From Clostridiaceae bacterium (GTDB lineage Bacteria; Bacillota; Clostridia; Saccharofermentanales; DTU023), in assembly GCA_012521015.1 (NCBI GenBank), contig JAAYNE010000038.1, positions 1 to 40,506 of the forward strand: a DNA stretch of 40,506 bases, given 5' to 3'. Each line of letters opens with the position of its first letter. Within the stretch, counting starts at the first letter, position 1. Shown here in pieces: positions 19,920 through 30,449 of the stretch. The notes beneath the pieces were generated by a model, which searched no databases, had not been told where the DNA came from, and saw only the letters and a program-made list of their open reading frames with translations. Both the position numbers and the translations under genes were made by a program.

Positions 19920-21014
19920 ATGAAAAGTAGTAATTTTAAAGATATTATAACTTTTTTTCTAATTTTTAATTTAATCTTCTTAATAGGATGTAATTCTAAA
20001 CATTCAGAAAATAAATTGAAAGAAGATGAACTCATTCAACAATCAGATACCACATTAAAGGAGCAAGAATCCTCTGTTCATATTGAAAAACAAGACAATA
20101 AATTAATAGGTTCCGCTTTTCTGCTCAATACATATTGCGAAATTATTATTTATAATAAAAACGATGAAAATTTAATTTATAATACATTTGAATTATGTAG
20201 GAATTATGAGAATCAATTATCTTGTAAGATTCTAAGTAGTGAAATTTCGCAATTAAATAGCAGAACAATAAATCAAGTTTCGGATAGTACAATAGAGCTG
20301 TTACAAGAAGCATTAGCATTTTCAGCATTATCTGATGGAGCTTTGGATATTACGATTGGTGCTGTAACTGATTTATGGGATTTTACCTCTGATTCTAAAA
20401 TTGTTCCTTTATCAGAAAATATTCAGAAAGCATTGGAAACTGTAAATTATCAAAATATTTATTTAAATGATAATCAAGTAATTTTTTCGAATGCTGAAAC
20501 GAAAATTGATTTGGGAGCTATAGCGAAAGGTTATATTGCAGATCAGATGAAAGTCTATTTAGTAGAACAAGGTGTGAAAAGTGCAATTATTAATCTTGGT
20601 GGCAATGTTCTTTGTGTTGGCACAAAAGAGGATAATGTAGGCTTCACAATAGGTATTCAAAAACCGTTCGAAGAAGGATATGTAGCCGGTGTACATTTGA
20701 ATAATTTTTATCAATCGGTTGTAACATCAGGTATTTATGAAAGATTTTTCGAAAAAGACGGGAATTTTTATCATCATATTCTAGACCCTAAGACAGGGAT
20801 GCCGATAAATAATAATTTAGCATCTGTTACGATTATCAGTAAGGAAAGTACAACCGGTGATGCTTTGAGTACGGCGTGTTTTGTATTAGGTTTAGATAAA
20901 GGGATGGAATTGATTGATAATCTGGATAATGTCCATGCAATATTTTTAGATCAAGATGGAAATATTTATTTATCTGAAAAATTATCAGAAGAATTACAAA
21001 TTGACACTTTATAA
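19920..21014 (+). CDS. apbE: FAD:protein FMN transferase (ApbE family lipoprotein)
   Basis: Lipobox FLIGC; DGALDITIGAVTDLW, IDLGAIAKGYIADQ, INLGGNVLCVG, HHILDPKTGMPINN, STACFVLGLDKG. Confidence 0.95.
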   Translation: MKSSNFKDIITFFLIFNLIFLIGCNSKHSENKLKEDELIQQSDTTLKEQESSVHIEKQDNKLIGSAFLLNTYCEIIIYNKNDENLIYNTFELCRNYENQLSCKILSSEISQLNSRTINQVSDSTIELLQEALAFSALSDGALDITIGAVTDLWDFTSDSKIVPLSENIQKALETVNYQNIYLNDNQVIFSNAETKIDLGAIAKGYIADQMKVYLVEQGVKSAIINLGGNVLCVGTKEDNVGFTIGIQKPFEEGYVAGVHLNNFYQSVVTSGIYERFFEKDGNFYHHILDPKTGMPINNNLASVTIISKESTTGDALSTACFVLGLDKGMELIDNLDNVHAIFLDQDGNIYLSEKLSEELQIDTL

Positions 21015-21040
21015 TCAAAAATTTGTGTGAAAATGGAAGC

Positions 21041-21062
21041 CCTGCAAATTGAAATTTGCAGG
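21041..21062. terminator. Hairpin between convergent apbE and tyrS (possible bidirectional terminator)
   Basis: CCTGCAAATT-ga-AATTTGCAGG, perfect 10-bp stem; no strong U tract. Confidence 0.4.
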
Positions 21063-21152
21063 ACTCGCAATAATGAGCAATGAGCAAAAACCTACTTCAC
21101 AACAATGATACTTGAAGATGTTTTTACCGTTTAAATAGATATCCCGGCTTAT

Positions 21153-22376
21153 TCAAATTAACACCAAACGGAAAAAGTTTTTCTTGCCGCGACGGATAAT
21201 CGCTTCGCCATCCCTAAAGTCGTCTTCCTGTAATAAATAGTTAGCATCAGAAATAGCTATATCGTTCAAATAAATACCACCTTGTTTAATTAATCTTCGA
21301 CCTTCGCTCTTGGAAGGAACAATTCCGGCGTCAGCTAATAAATCTAAAATTGGAGTATTGCTTACAATCTCACAGGTTAGTTCCGTAGTCGGCATATCAT
21401 CTGATCTGCCTGTACCGGAGAATAATTGACGAGCTTGTTCTTGAGCTGATAAAGCAGCGGCCTCACCGTGTACAATTTTTGTTACTTCAAATGCTAATAC
21501 TTCTTTAGCTTGATTGATTGCCTGACCTTCTAGTTTTGCATATTTGGCTATTTCGCTCATTGGTAAGAAAGTCAAAATTTTCATGGTTTTAATAATTGAA
21601 TTATCTTCCAAGTTCCTGAAATACTGATAAAAATCGAAAGGTGAAAACTTGTCTGCATCAAGCCATAAAGCACCTTTTTGAGTTTTGCCCATTTTATTAC
21701 CTTCGGAATCCGTCAGTAAATTAAAAGTCATGCCATAGGCTTCGCCTTGTTCTTTGCGGCGAATTAAATCAACACCTGAAATGATATTCGCCCATTGATC
21801 ATTACCGCCAAGCTGTAAGCGACAACCGTAACGACGATACAATTCTAAAAAATCATAGGATTGTAAAAGAATATAACTGAATTCAAAATAGGTCAGACCT
21901 TCTTCCAACCGATTTTTATAAATATCGGTTGCCAACATTTTATTTACTGAAAAATTTACGCCGATTTCACGTAAAAAATTAACATAATTAATATCAAGTA
22001 GCCAATCTGCATTATTAACCAGGATGGCTTTATCATCTGAAAAATCAAGCAAACGGGACATTTGTTCTTTAAATTTCTCAACATTGTGTTGAATCGTCTC
22101 CGGAGTCATTAATTGGCGCATATCGGAACGACCTGACGGATCACCGATCATACCGGTCCCGCCACCCATTAAAGCAATCGGGATATGACCGGCTTTTTGC
22201 AGATGAGCCATAACCATCATTTGAGTTAAATGTCCGATATGTAAACTGTCGGCCGTAGGATCAAAACCGATATAAAATATTGCACCGGGCTCGGCAAGAA
22301 AATCTCTGATTTCTTCAGGATGTGTTGCTTGGGCGAAATAGCCTCGTTCAATCAATGTGTCATATACATTTGTCAT
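21153..22376 (-). CDS. tyrS: tyrosyl-tRNA synthetase
   Basis: [34 protein letters not shown]-terminal S4-like [18 protein letters not shown]. Confidence 0.97.
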   Translation of the reverse strand: MTNVYDTLIERGYFAQATHPEEIRDFLAEPGAIFYIGFDPTADSLHIGHLTQMMVMAHLQKAGHIPIALMGGGTGMIGDPSGRSDMRQLMTPETIQHNVEKFKEQMSRLLDFSDDKAILVNNADWLLDINYVNFLREIGVNFSVNKMLATDIYKNRLEEGLTYFEFSYILLQSYDFLELYRRYGCRLQLGGNDQWANIISGVDLIRRKEQGEAYGMTFNLLTDSEGNKMGKTQKGALWLDADKFSPFDFYQYFRNLEDNSIIKTMKILTFLPMSEIAKYAKLEGQAINQAKEVLAFEVTKIVHGEAAALSAQEQARQLFSGTGRSDDMPTTELTCEIVSNTPILDLLADAGIVPSKSEGRRLIKQGGIYLNDIAISDANYLLQEDDFRDGEAIIRRGKKNFFRLVLI

Positions 22377-22613
22377 TAAATGCCTCCATTTATTTGCGGT
22401 TACACATAATCAAATAATTAAGATAAAAGAATAAGTAAATATTAAAACAAATATAAACAGAAAATAATCTAAATAATAAATTGATTATGGTAATATCAAT
22501 TGCTGAATCAATATTTTAGACTAATCAATCTTTTTTGTTAAGGGCAATTTTAGCAATCATATTTAATTTAATGAAGAGTTGTTATTAGACAGTATTATTT
22601 TTTAATGGTTATA

Positions 22614-23876
22614 TCAAACAATCACAGGGCTGGCAAAAATCTCATTCAAAGAGCTGTCGGCTTGGTTTAACCAAATTCTGGCGGTGCGTAATTCCAGTTC
22701 TTCTTGCCAGATATTATCCGAAGTCAAGACTGAACTTAATTCGCTGAAATTTGTAATTATTGGTAATTGAGCGGATTTTGTCATGCGTTTTAATAAATAT
22801 CGACCTTGTTTATTAAATCCTAATACTTGAATATAACTTGGTGCGAAATTTGGTTCTTCTTTAATCTGCAACAACAAATTGGTTAAAGCACGTTTAACTC
22901 TGGTTGCAGGTAATTGTTTGGTTTTAACTTGTTCTATTAAATCTTCAATTTGAAGATAATTATGATCGGTAAATCGCATAATTTTTTTCAAACGATTGAA
23001 CAACGCTTCATCTAAATAACGGGTCAGGGGTTCTTTTGTATTTTCTAGTACGTAGTAATATAAATCAGCAAAAGATTCCATATTGATTACCTTGTGTTTC
23101 GAAATACTGTAGAGCAAAGTTGCTAAAGCTTTACGCGGAACAACCGACGATAATTTTCCGATTAAATTTGCCGGAAAACCTGATTCACCAGATGATTCTG
23201 CAATCTGATTACGGATAGCCAATGCCGAAGCAAAATTATATTCGCCAGAACTTCGAGTGAGGATATCGTCGGCAAGGCAATTCAAATCGGGATTTAAATA
23301 TGTACTACCTTGACGTTGGATCAACCAAGGCTTTAAGTTTAATTTGTTTTTATAAATAGCTTTTAAATATTCTATTGCCAATATCTGATTTGATTGTTGT
23401 AAGAGTGAAGCAGTTTTTGGATTAAGTTTTTCTGCAACAAATAGTTCACGGGCTTTAGCATATGATATTCCAAGTTTTAATTTTTGATCAATATAAAGCC
23501 ATGACTCATTTTCTTGCTCGACCAGAAGTTGTGCAATTTGTTCTAATTCACTTAAACAGTTTTGCTCTGCCCCGAAAACTAAATTATTACAAATTCCGGT
23601 TTGATCAAGCAGCATGGCGGCAACGGAAGCGAATATTTCAGCTGAGCCAACAGCTGAATAGGTCGGCATTTGTAAAACTAAATCTATGCCGTTGTTTAAT
23701 GCAATTTTAGTTCTGGTTCGCGGTGAGATAATTGCCGGTTCGCCTCTTTGGCAGAAATAGCCGGAAATTATTGCTATCAGAAAAGGTCTTTGACTCAAAT
23801 TTCTGATTTGTTCAATCTGATAATAGTGTCCATTATGAAACGGATTATATTCAGCAATGATTCCTGTTATATTCAT
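22614..23876 (-). CDS. tmcAL: tRNA(Met) cytidine acetate ligase TmcAL (YlbM family nucleotidyltransferase)
   Basis: MNITGIIAEYNPFHNGHYYQIEQIR...AIISGYFCQRGEPAI...DLVLQMPTYSAVGSAEIFASVA. Confidence 0.94.
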   Translation of the reverse strand: MNITGIIAEYNPFHNGHYYQIEQIRNLSQRPFLIAIISGYFCQRGEPAIISPRTRTKIALNNGIDLVLQMPTYSAVGSAEIFASVAAMLLDQTGICNNLVFGAEQNCLSELEQIAQLLVEQENESWLYIDQKLKLGISYAKARELFVAEKLNPKTASLLQQSNQILAIEYLKAIYKNKLNLKPWLIQRQGSTYLNPDLNCLADDILTRSSGEYNFASALAIRNQIAESSGESGFPANLIGKLSSVVPRKALATLLYSISKHKVINMESFADLYYYVLENTKEPLTRYLDEALFNRLKKIMRFTDHNYLQIEDLIEQVKTKQLPATRVKRALTNLLLQIKEEPNFAPSYIQVLGFNKQGRYLLKRMTKSAQLPIITNFSELSSVLTSDNIWQEELELRTARIWLNQADSSLNEIFASPVIV

Positions 23877-24239
23877 AAAAACTGATTTTCCTATTCTTGC
23901 GCTCTAGATTATAAAAGTTGTTTTTGCTTATTATTATATTAATGAAAACTGATGTTTTTATCCTTAGAGTTTAAGTTTGTAATAATTAATTTCGACTGTT
24001 TTCGGCTTAAACAAGCGATTAATTCGTTATAATAAATATGATCTGATAATAAATTTAATTTTAAGCAAACTTTATTAAATCAATGGTATATTCTAAGATA
24101 ATAGCATAAGAAAACAAATGAGGTTAAATGTTGGTTAGTTTTTGATTTAGCAAGTGAGTTATAAAATGCAATGAAATTCAATTTTCAATTGACATCTTTA
24201 ACTTAACAGAACGCATAAGAGTAAAGCGAGGTAAAAATT

Positions 24240-25547
24240 TTGCTGGCTGATAAGCAAATACCGAAAATTCTAAAAGTAATTGTCCCAATAATTTTAATTA
24301 TAATTACTTTTATTCTTTTATATGTATATCCCGGTTTTCTTTTAGATTCCTACGGTGTTGAACCTTTGGCGAACCATCACTATTCAATTTGGGATGACAA
24401 AGGAATTATTGAAAAGTTAAAACCTACTGATCGTGAAGTAGAGAGGGCCTTTAGAGAAAATTTTATTGTTGATTTTAAGTTGGAAAAGAGCAAAAAATCA
24501 TTCCAAGGCATTATAGCAAATGTCAAGCTTGTCAAGAATGATGAGATTATGCAAGAAATCACCTTTAATTTGACAGATCAATTGCTTTGGGGGAAATATC
24601 TGGCATTGGCAGGTGAACCAAAAGAATTTCAGGTATGGCAGGATATGGTTACAGAACTATATCTGAATGATCAAGCTTGGGCAACACAAATAAACCGAAA
24701 CGGTGAAATACTTGCACAAACAGAAATTACTTGGGTATATGATTTGCAATACGCAGATGTCTTGTTAACTGCCTACAATCGCAATCCGGGACGCTCACTT
24801 AAACAACATCTCGAGCAAATTATGGAGAGAGTTTGGCCGTATTTTTCCGCTGAGGAATTGACTCCGAATTATCACTCCGAAGTAGAGCGAATTTTTTATC
24901 CGGAAACTTCTTCGTCAGAAAAGCCAACTGAAAATCCGGAGTTAATTAATCCATATCGGGATGCCAATATAATCCGGCTCTCTGATGTGAATCTTTATGT
25001 TTTGGAATCTTTTGCTTTATTTGACCAGAAATGGCAGCAACCTTATGAGCATTGGTCAAAATTGATTATCGATTCAATTGATTCGAAATCAGTATTTTAT
25101 CCTTTTGGCATTATACCGGATGAACAAAATTATGTGCCAACAATGGAAATGGCATTTGCGGCTAAGACTTTAGATACAATTAAAATCGTTTACCAATTAA
25201 ACTCCGAACAGCAAAATCCCAATACGGAAGGTTTTTTCAATCAGCAACTTTTACAAACAAATAACATTTATCAAATTTACAATATCGCAACAGGGCAAAA
25301 TATGAGTGAACAAACAGATATACAAGCGATGGCTTTATTTGCTAATCATATTGTGAAGTACTCTTCAAATTCGAATGATTATGTGAATTCGGAAGTTTTA
25401 GCATCGATTAGGGCAGGTTTATCAACCAATCAATACAAAGACAATTTAAGTTCGCTCAATAATTTGTTTTATAAGAATATTGATAATAAACTGTTTTTTA
25501 ATGCTACAGATCAATTGTATGTTTTGGTTAGCGGTATTATTAAATAG
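24240..25547 (+). CDS. hypothetical membrane-anchored extracellular protein (possible alpha/alpha-toroid, GH8-like fold)
   Basis: 435 aa; single N-terminal TM (ILKVIVPIILIIITFILLYVYPGFLL), then a large soluble domain rich in W/Y helices; no clear family motif. TTG start as called. Confidence 0.7.
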   Translation: MLADKQIPKILKVIVPIILIIITFILLYVYPGFLLDSYGVEPLANHHYSIWDDKGIIEKLKPTDREVERAFRENFIVDFKLEKSKKSFQGIIANVKLVKNDEIMQEITFNLTDQLLWGKYLALAGEPKEFQVWQDMVTELYLNDQAWATQINRNGEILAQTEITWVYDLQYADVLLTAYNRNPGRSLKQHLEQIMERVWPYFSAEELTPNYHSEVERIFYPETSSSEKPTENPELINPYRDANIIRLSDVNLYVLESFALFDQKWQQPYEHWSKLIIDSIDSKSVFYPFGIIPDEQNYVPTMEMAFAAKTLDTIKIVYQLNSEQQNPNTEGFFNQQLLQTNNIYQIYNIATGQNMSEQTDIQAMALFANHIVKYSSNSNDYVNSEVLASIRAGLSTNQYKDNLSSLNNLFYKNIDNKLFFNATDQLYVLVSGIIK

Positions 25548-25721
25548 CTTCAATCAGGCGAAAATTGGCTGAAAATAGTTAGCATATAGTTAATTTTTTT
25601 CTATCAGAGGATTTGCTCTAAAGAAATGATAATTGATTGTTAAATAAACCAAGATATTTTCTATTATTATGTTGAACACAATAAGATATTTAAACAGAGT
25701 GAGTTTGGGTAACTTTTTGAA

Positions 25722-25750
25722 TTGAATGAAATATTAGCTTGTATTATAAT
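25722..25750 (+). promoter_or_regulatory. Candidate sigma-A promoter upstream of pta
   Basis: TTGAAT (25722-25727), 17-nt spacer, TATAAT (25745-25750). Confidence 0.5.
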
Positions 25751-25922
25751 ATTCAATTGTTAAATTGTTTGTTGAAAAATGATTTTATTAAGATAACAGA
25801 TGCATATTGAGAAATGAAATTATTAGATTATTGTTTGCTCTAAAAAAAAGATTGAGTGTCTTGTAAATTGGTCGTTGCTTTTTAGCATAAACATAGAAAT
25901 ATTTAATTGAAAGAGGTGTGAA

Positions 25923-26921
25923 ATGGCTGAATTTATTAAAGGAATTTTTGAATTAGCTAAAAAAAATCGTAAAAAAATTGTTTTACCGGAAACTGAAGAT
26001 CCCAGAATAACTGAGGCAGCTTCAAGAATTATTGCAGAGGGGATTGCCGATGTAATTCTAATCGGTGATGAAAATAAGATTAAGTTAGTGACACCGGAAC
26101 ATTCTTTGGAGGGTGCGGAATATATTGATCCTGCAACCTATGAAAAATACGATGAATTTGTAGAAATTTTCTTTGAAATGCGTAAAAAAAGAGGTATGAC
26201 TGAACCTGAAGCCCGTGAATGGATGCTTAATCCGGTTTATTTCGGTATGATGCTTGTTCATCAAGGGATTGCAGATGGTTTGGTAGCCGGTGCAGTGAAC
26301 AGTACTGCAAATGTTTTACGACCTGCATTACAGATATTACGTACTAAACCGGGTACCAAATTAGTGTCTGCTTTCTTTATTATGGTAACAAAAACAGATT
26401 TAGGTTCTGACGGTTCTTTCATTTTCGCTGACTGCGGTTTGAATGAAAATCCCGATGCTGAACAATTATCAGAAATCGCAATTTCTTCAGCCCAATCATT
26501 CCGCGAATTGATTGGTGGAGAGCCTGTAATTGCGATGACTTCATATTCCAGTTTTGGTAGCGCATCAAGCGAAATGGTAGATAAAGTGATAGAAGCCACA
26601 AAATTAGCTCAGGAAAAAGCACCGGAATTGTTGCTGGACGGTGAAATGCAAATTGATACCGCATTATCACCCGCAACAAGTGAGAAGAAAGCACCGGGCA
26701 ATAAAGTTGGTGGTAAGGCTAATGTTTTAATATTCCCGGATCTGAATACAGGTAATATCGCTTATAAGTTAGTTCAATATCTGGCCGGAGCTGAAGCTTA
26801 CGGTCCATTACTGCAGGGTATTGCCAAACCGGTTAATGACCTTTCTCGTGGGTGCTCGGTCAACGATATAGTTGGTGTTGTAGCGCTCACTTCAGTCCAG
26901 GCACAAATTGAAAAAAAATAA
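25923..26921 (+). CDS. pta: phosphate acetyltransferase
   Basis: KKIVLPETEDPRITEAASRI, LVAGAVNSTANVLRPALQI, MTSYSSFGSASSEMVDKV, NVLIFPDLNTGNIAYKLVQ. Confidence 0.97.
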   Translation: MAEFIKGIFELAKKNRKKIVLPETEDPRITEAASRIIAEGIADVILIGDENKIKLVTPEHSLEGAEYIDPATYEKYDEFVEIFFEMRKKRGMTEPEAREWMLNPVYFGMMLVHQGIADGLVAGAVNSTANVLRPALQILRTKPGTKLVSAFFIMVTKTDLGSDGSFIFADCGLNENPDAEQLSEIAISSAQSFRELIGGEPVIAMTSYSSFGSASSEMVDKVIEATKLAQEKAPELLLDGEMQIDTALSPATSEKKAPGNKVGGKANVLIFPDLNTGNIAYKLVQYLAGAEAYGPLLQGIAKPVNDLSRGCSVNDIVGVVALTSVQAQIEKK

Positions 26922-26941
26922 TAGAAATATCAGGAGTTTTT

Positions 26942-28141
26942 ATGAAAATTTTAGTTGTTAATGCAGGAAGTTCGTCCTTAAAATATCAGTTATTTGATTT
27001 AGAATCCGCTCAACGTGCTGTTCTGGCAAGTGGGTTGTGTGAAAGAATCGGTATTGATGGTTCAAATTTGCAACATGAAACCGGAGACGGTAGAAAGTAT
27101 AATGTCGAAGTAAAAATGCCGGACCATACAGTTGCAGTTAAGTTAGTTATTGATGCATTGCTTTCAGACGATCATGGTGTTCTTTCTAGTTTGGCTGAAG
27201 TAGATGCTGTTGGCCACAGAGTTGTTCACGGCGGTGAAAAATTTGCCAATTCGGTAATTATTAATGAAGAAGTAAAACAAACAATTAAAGACTGTTATCC
27301 TTTAGCTCCTTTACATAATCCGGCAAATATCATGGGGATTGAAGCTTGTGAAAAAGCAATGCCGAATATTATTCAAGTAGCTGTTTTTGATACAGCTTTT
27401 CATCAGACTCTTCCAGATAAAGCATTCATGTACGCATTACCTTATGAATTGTATGAAAAACATGCAATTCGTCGTTACGGATTTCATGGCACGTCACATG
27501 CCTTTGTTTCAGAGAAAGCAATGCAATTGATGGATAATCCGAATGCAAAAATTATCACTTGCCATTTAGGTAATGGCTCATCGATTGCTGCAATTGATGC
27601 TGGAAAATCTATTGATACTTCGATGGGAATGACACCTTTGGCAGGAGTGCCTATGGGTACACGAACCGGTGATATGGATCCGGCAGTTGTAACATATCTA
27701 TTGGAGTATGAAAATATGACTCCGGCTGAAGTAGACAATTTAATGAATAAACAAAGTGGTTTCTTCGGTGTTTCCGGGGTCGGTTCGGATTATCGTGATT
27801 TACAGGCAGCAGCTGATCAAGGAAATGCGAGAGCAGAATTGACACTGAGGATGTTTACTTATAATTGCGTTAAATATATCGGTGCATATTCTGTAGTTTT
27901 AGGTGGAATTGATGCAATTGTATTTACAGCAGGAATCGGTGAAAATGCTCCGCGCTTGAGAGAAGCAATGGTAAGCCAATTAGGCCATTTAGGTGTTGAA
28001 TTAGATAAAGAATTGAATTATGGAAAAGTCGGTGATTATCAATTGATTTCAACTGATAATTCTAAGGTTAAGGTCTATGTAATTCGCACGAATGAAGAAT
28101 TGAAAATCGCACAAGAAACTGCTGCGTTAAAGAATAAATAA
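26942..28141 (+). CDS. ackA: acetate kinase
   Basis: MKILVVNAGSSSLKYQLFD, VGHRVVHGGEKF, VFDTAFHQTLPDKAFMYALPYE, TCHLGNGSSIAAI, MGTRTGDMDPA. Confidence 0.98.
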   Translation: MKILVVNAGSSSLKYQLFDLESAQRAVLASGLCERIGIDGSNLQHETGDGRKYNVEVKMPDHTVAVKLVIDALLSDDHGVLSSLAEVDAVGHRVVHGGEKFANSVIINEEVKQTIKDCYPLAPLHNPANIMGIEACEKAMPNIIQVAVFDTAFHQTLPDKAFMYALPYELYEKHAIRRYGFHGTSHAFVSEKAMQLMDNPNAKIITCHLGNGSSIAAIDAGKSIDTSMGMTPLAGVPMGTRTGDMDPAVVTYLLEYENMTPAEVDNLMNKQSGFFGVSGVGSDYRDLQAAADQGNARAELTLRMFTYNCVKYIGAYSVVLGGIDAIVFTAGIGENAPRLREAMVSQLGHLGVELDKELNYGKVGDYQLISTDNSKVKVYVIRTNEELKIAQETAALKNK

Positions 28142-28206
28142 TATATTAATTAAAATATATTGTAAAAACAAGTTAATACCGAGGAAAAGAAGATTTATCA
28201 AATACG

Positions 28207-28647
28207 ATGAATAAATCACAACAAGTAATTATTAATATAATCAGTGAGCAATGGGTGACCGGTGAAGTCCTTGAGCCGATGAAATTCATGACGACCGGTC
28301 TGCTAACTCATGATGAAAAAAATAATGAATGGACTGTCAGTTATGACGAGAGTGAGGCAACCGGCATGACCGGAACCAAGACCAGTCTACGACTGACCAA
28401 AGAGGGTCACGTTCATTTTCTAAGAACAGGCTCGGTTCAAATGGATGTACTCTTTGAATCAGGAAATCATTTCTTGTCTCAAATGGAAACACCATTCGGG
28501 TTGTTAGATATTTCAATCTTAACTAATGAAGTAAAAGGTAACCTTTCAGAACAAGGCGGCGAATTGAGTTTAGGCTATTCGCTGAATGCTCCGCAACAAG
28601 AAAAGATTAGTACTAAATTAAATTTAACAGTAACACCTAAGACTTGA
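28207..28647 (+). CDS. DUF1934 (YwiB-like beta-barrel) protein
   Basis: 146 aa; TSLRLTKEGHVHFLRTGSVQMDVLFESGNHFLSQMETPFGLLDISI resembles DUF1934. Confidence 0.8.
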   Translation: MNKSQQVIINIISEQWVTGEVLEPMKFMTTGLLTHDEKNNEWTVSYDESEATGMTGTKTSLRLTKEGHVHFLRTGSVQMDVLFESGNHFLSQMETPFGLLDISILTNEVKGNLSEQGGELSLGYSLNAPQQEKISTKLNLTVTPKT

Positions 28648-28716
28648 CACCTTTGATATTTTATATCATAATTTTTTGGTGTTAATTATTTTGGTTCTAG
28701 ATGGAGGTTGATATAT

Positions 28717-28896
28717 ATGGCAGTTCCAAAGCGAAAATGGTCGAAAGCAAGGTCAAGACGTTCCCGCTCAAATTGGAAAGTAAAGTCACCCGTTCTTGTG
28801 GAATGTCCGCAATGCCACGAGCTAAAAACAAGTCATCGAGTTTGCAAAAATTGTGGCTACTATAATGGTCGGGAAATAATCGAGCAAGAAATGTAG
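28717..28896 (+). CDS. rpmF: 50S ribosomal protein L32 (zinc-ribbon form)
   Basis: MAVPKRKWSKARSRRSRSNWKV...CPQCHELKTSHRVCKNCGYYNGREI; ATG 28717 after ATGGAGG RBS. Confidence 0.96.
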   Translation: MAVPKRKWSKARSRRSRSNWKVKSPVLVECPQCHELKTSHRVCKNCGYYNGREIIEQEM

Positions 28897-28929
28897 TTTT
28901 TTTGAATCATTTTATAGATGAATGATTTG

Positions 28930-28968
28930 AAGCAGCGGGACAATTTGATAAACTCGCTGCTTTTTTAT
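28930..28968 (+). terminator. Rho-independent terminator after rpmF
   Basis: AGCAGCGgg...ctCGCTGCT followed by a T-run. Confidence 0.85.
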
Positions 28969-29017
28969 TTTAATAATCAGAATACTAAGACGAAATAGTT
29001 GAAAGTGAAAAAGTGAT

Positions 29018-30373
29018 ATGTTGAAACCGATTGTAGCAGTAATAGGCAGACCGAATGTTGGTAAATCAACATTTTTTAACGCTATTATCGGCAAGAGAAT
29101 TTCTATCGTAGATGATACGCCGGGAATAACCCGTGACCGAATTTATGCTGATACGGAATGGCTTGGTCAGGAAATGACTTTTATTGATACCGGAGGTATC
29201 GAACCGGATACTTCGGATAACATTTTAACTGCTATGCGTAATCAAGCAGAAATTGCGATAGATACTGCTGATGTAATTATATTTATGTGCGATCTGAAAA
29301 CAGGTCTGTTACCGGCGGACTATGAGATTGCAACTATGCTTCGCAAATCGAATAAGCCGATAATTTTGGTAGTCAATAAATCTGATAATCCGACAAATTT
29401 GCCACCAGATATTTATGATTTTTATCAATTGGGATTAGGCGAATTTATTCCTATTTCAGCTTCCCACCGACTCGGTTTTAATGAAGTATTGGATCGCGTT
29501 CTCGCAGATCTGCCCGAACAGAAAACTGTTGAACAAGAAGATCAGAGAATAGCGGTTTCTATAATCGGGAAACCAAATGTCGGGAAATCTTCATTGATTA
29601 ACTATTTGTTGCAAGAAGAACGGACAATTGTTTCTGATCAAGCCGGTACAACCCGTGATGCAATAGATGTATTTTTTGAGCATCCAACCGGATCTTATCG
29701 TCTGATTGATACTGCCGGTTTACGTCGTAAAAGTAAAATAAAAAACAAAGTTGAAAAATATAGTAATTTGCGAACCGAAGCAGCGGTAAAACGATCAGAT
29801 GTCTGCTTAATCATGATTGATGCACTTGATGGTATTACTGAACAAGATACGAAAGTTGCCGGATTGGCACACAATAATGGCAAAGCCACGATTTTTGTAA
29901 TTAATAAATGGGATTTAATTGAAAATAAACAAGAACTGATGTCTGAAATCATGATGGATATAAAACAGAGATTTAACTTTATGAGTTATGCTCCACTGAT
30001 TTTTGTTTCTGCTAAAACCGGACAGCGAATTGATAAGATTTTTAATTTAATTACCAAAGTATATCAGGAAGCTAATAAGCGCTTATCCACTACAGTAATC
30101 AACGAGGTTCTCGCAGAAGCAATGGCAATGAATCCTACACCGCAAGATAAAGGTCGCCGGCTGAAAATTCTCTATGCAACTCAGGTTGCCGTCGGTCCGC
30201 CTCAATTTGTTTTTTTTGTCAATGATAAAGATTTATTGCATTTTTCCTATGAACGCTACCTTGAAAACCAATTTCGCTTAAATTTCGGTTTTGAAGGAAC
30301 ACCAATTTTCTTTATTTGGCGCAATCGTAAAAGAAATGAAGAGTTAACTGATTTGTTTAGGCAGAGAGATTAA
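29018..30373 (+). CDS. der: ribosome biogenesis GTPase Der (EngA)
   Basis: Two G domains: IGRPNVGKSTFFNAI and IGKPNVGKSSLINYL; KH-like C-terminus. Confidence 0.97.
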   Translation: MLKPIVAVIGRPNVGKSTFFNAIIGKRISIVDDTPGITRDRIYADTEWLGQEMTFIDTGGIEPDTSDNILTAMRNQAEIAIDTADVIIFMCDLKTGLLPADYEIATMLRKSNKPIILVVNKSDNPTNLPPDIYDFYQLGLGEFIPISASHRLGFNEVLDRVLADLPEQKTVEQEDQRIAVSIIGKPNVGKSSLINYLLQEERTIVSDQAGTTRDAIDVFFEHPTGSYRLIDTAGLRRKSKIKNKVEKYSNLRTEAAVKRSDVCLIMIDALDGITEQDTKVAGLAHNNGKATIFVINKWDLIENKQELMSEIMMDIKQRFNFMSYAPLIFVSAKTGQRIDKIFNLITKVYQEANKRLSTTVINEVLAEAMAMNPTPQDKGRRLKILYATQVAVGPPQFVFFVNDKDLLHFSYERYLENQFRLNFGFEGTPIFFIWRNRKRNEELTDLFRQRD

Positions 30374-30449
30374 ACAAAATTTAAAAAAGATCTGAAAAAT
30401 TATTTGTTAAAAAATTTGTCTGAATTTAATTAAAAAGAAAGATTAAATA

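Noticed and set aside
22377-22613. T-box leader upstream of tyrS (minus strand)
   Set aside because: No AGGGTGGnACCGCG-like T-box sequence or clear antiterminator was seen in the upstream region.
26261-26599. 112-aa minus-strand ORF opposite pta (and similar antisense ORFs such as 425-673, 9741-10127, 14257-14541, 30988-31338)
   Set aside because: Overlap conserved genes on the opposite strand; composition typical of shadow ORFs.
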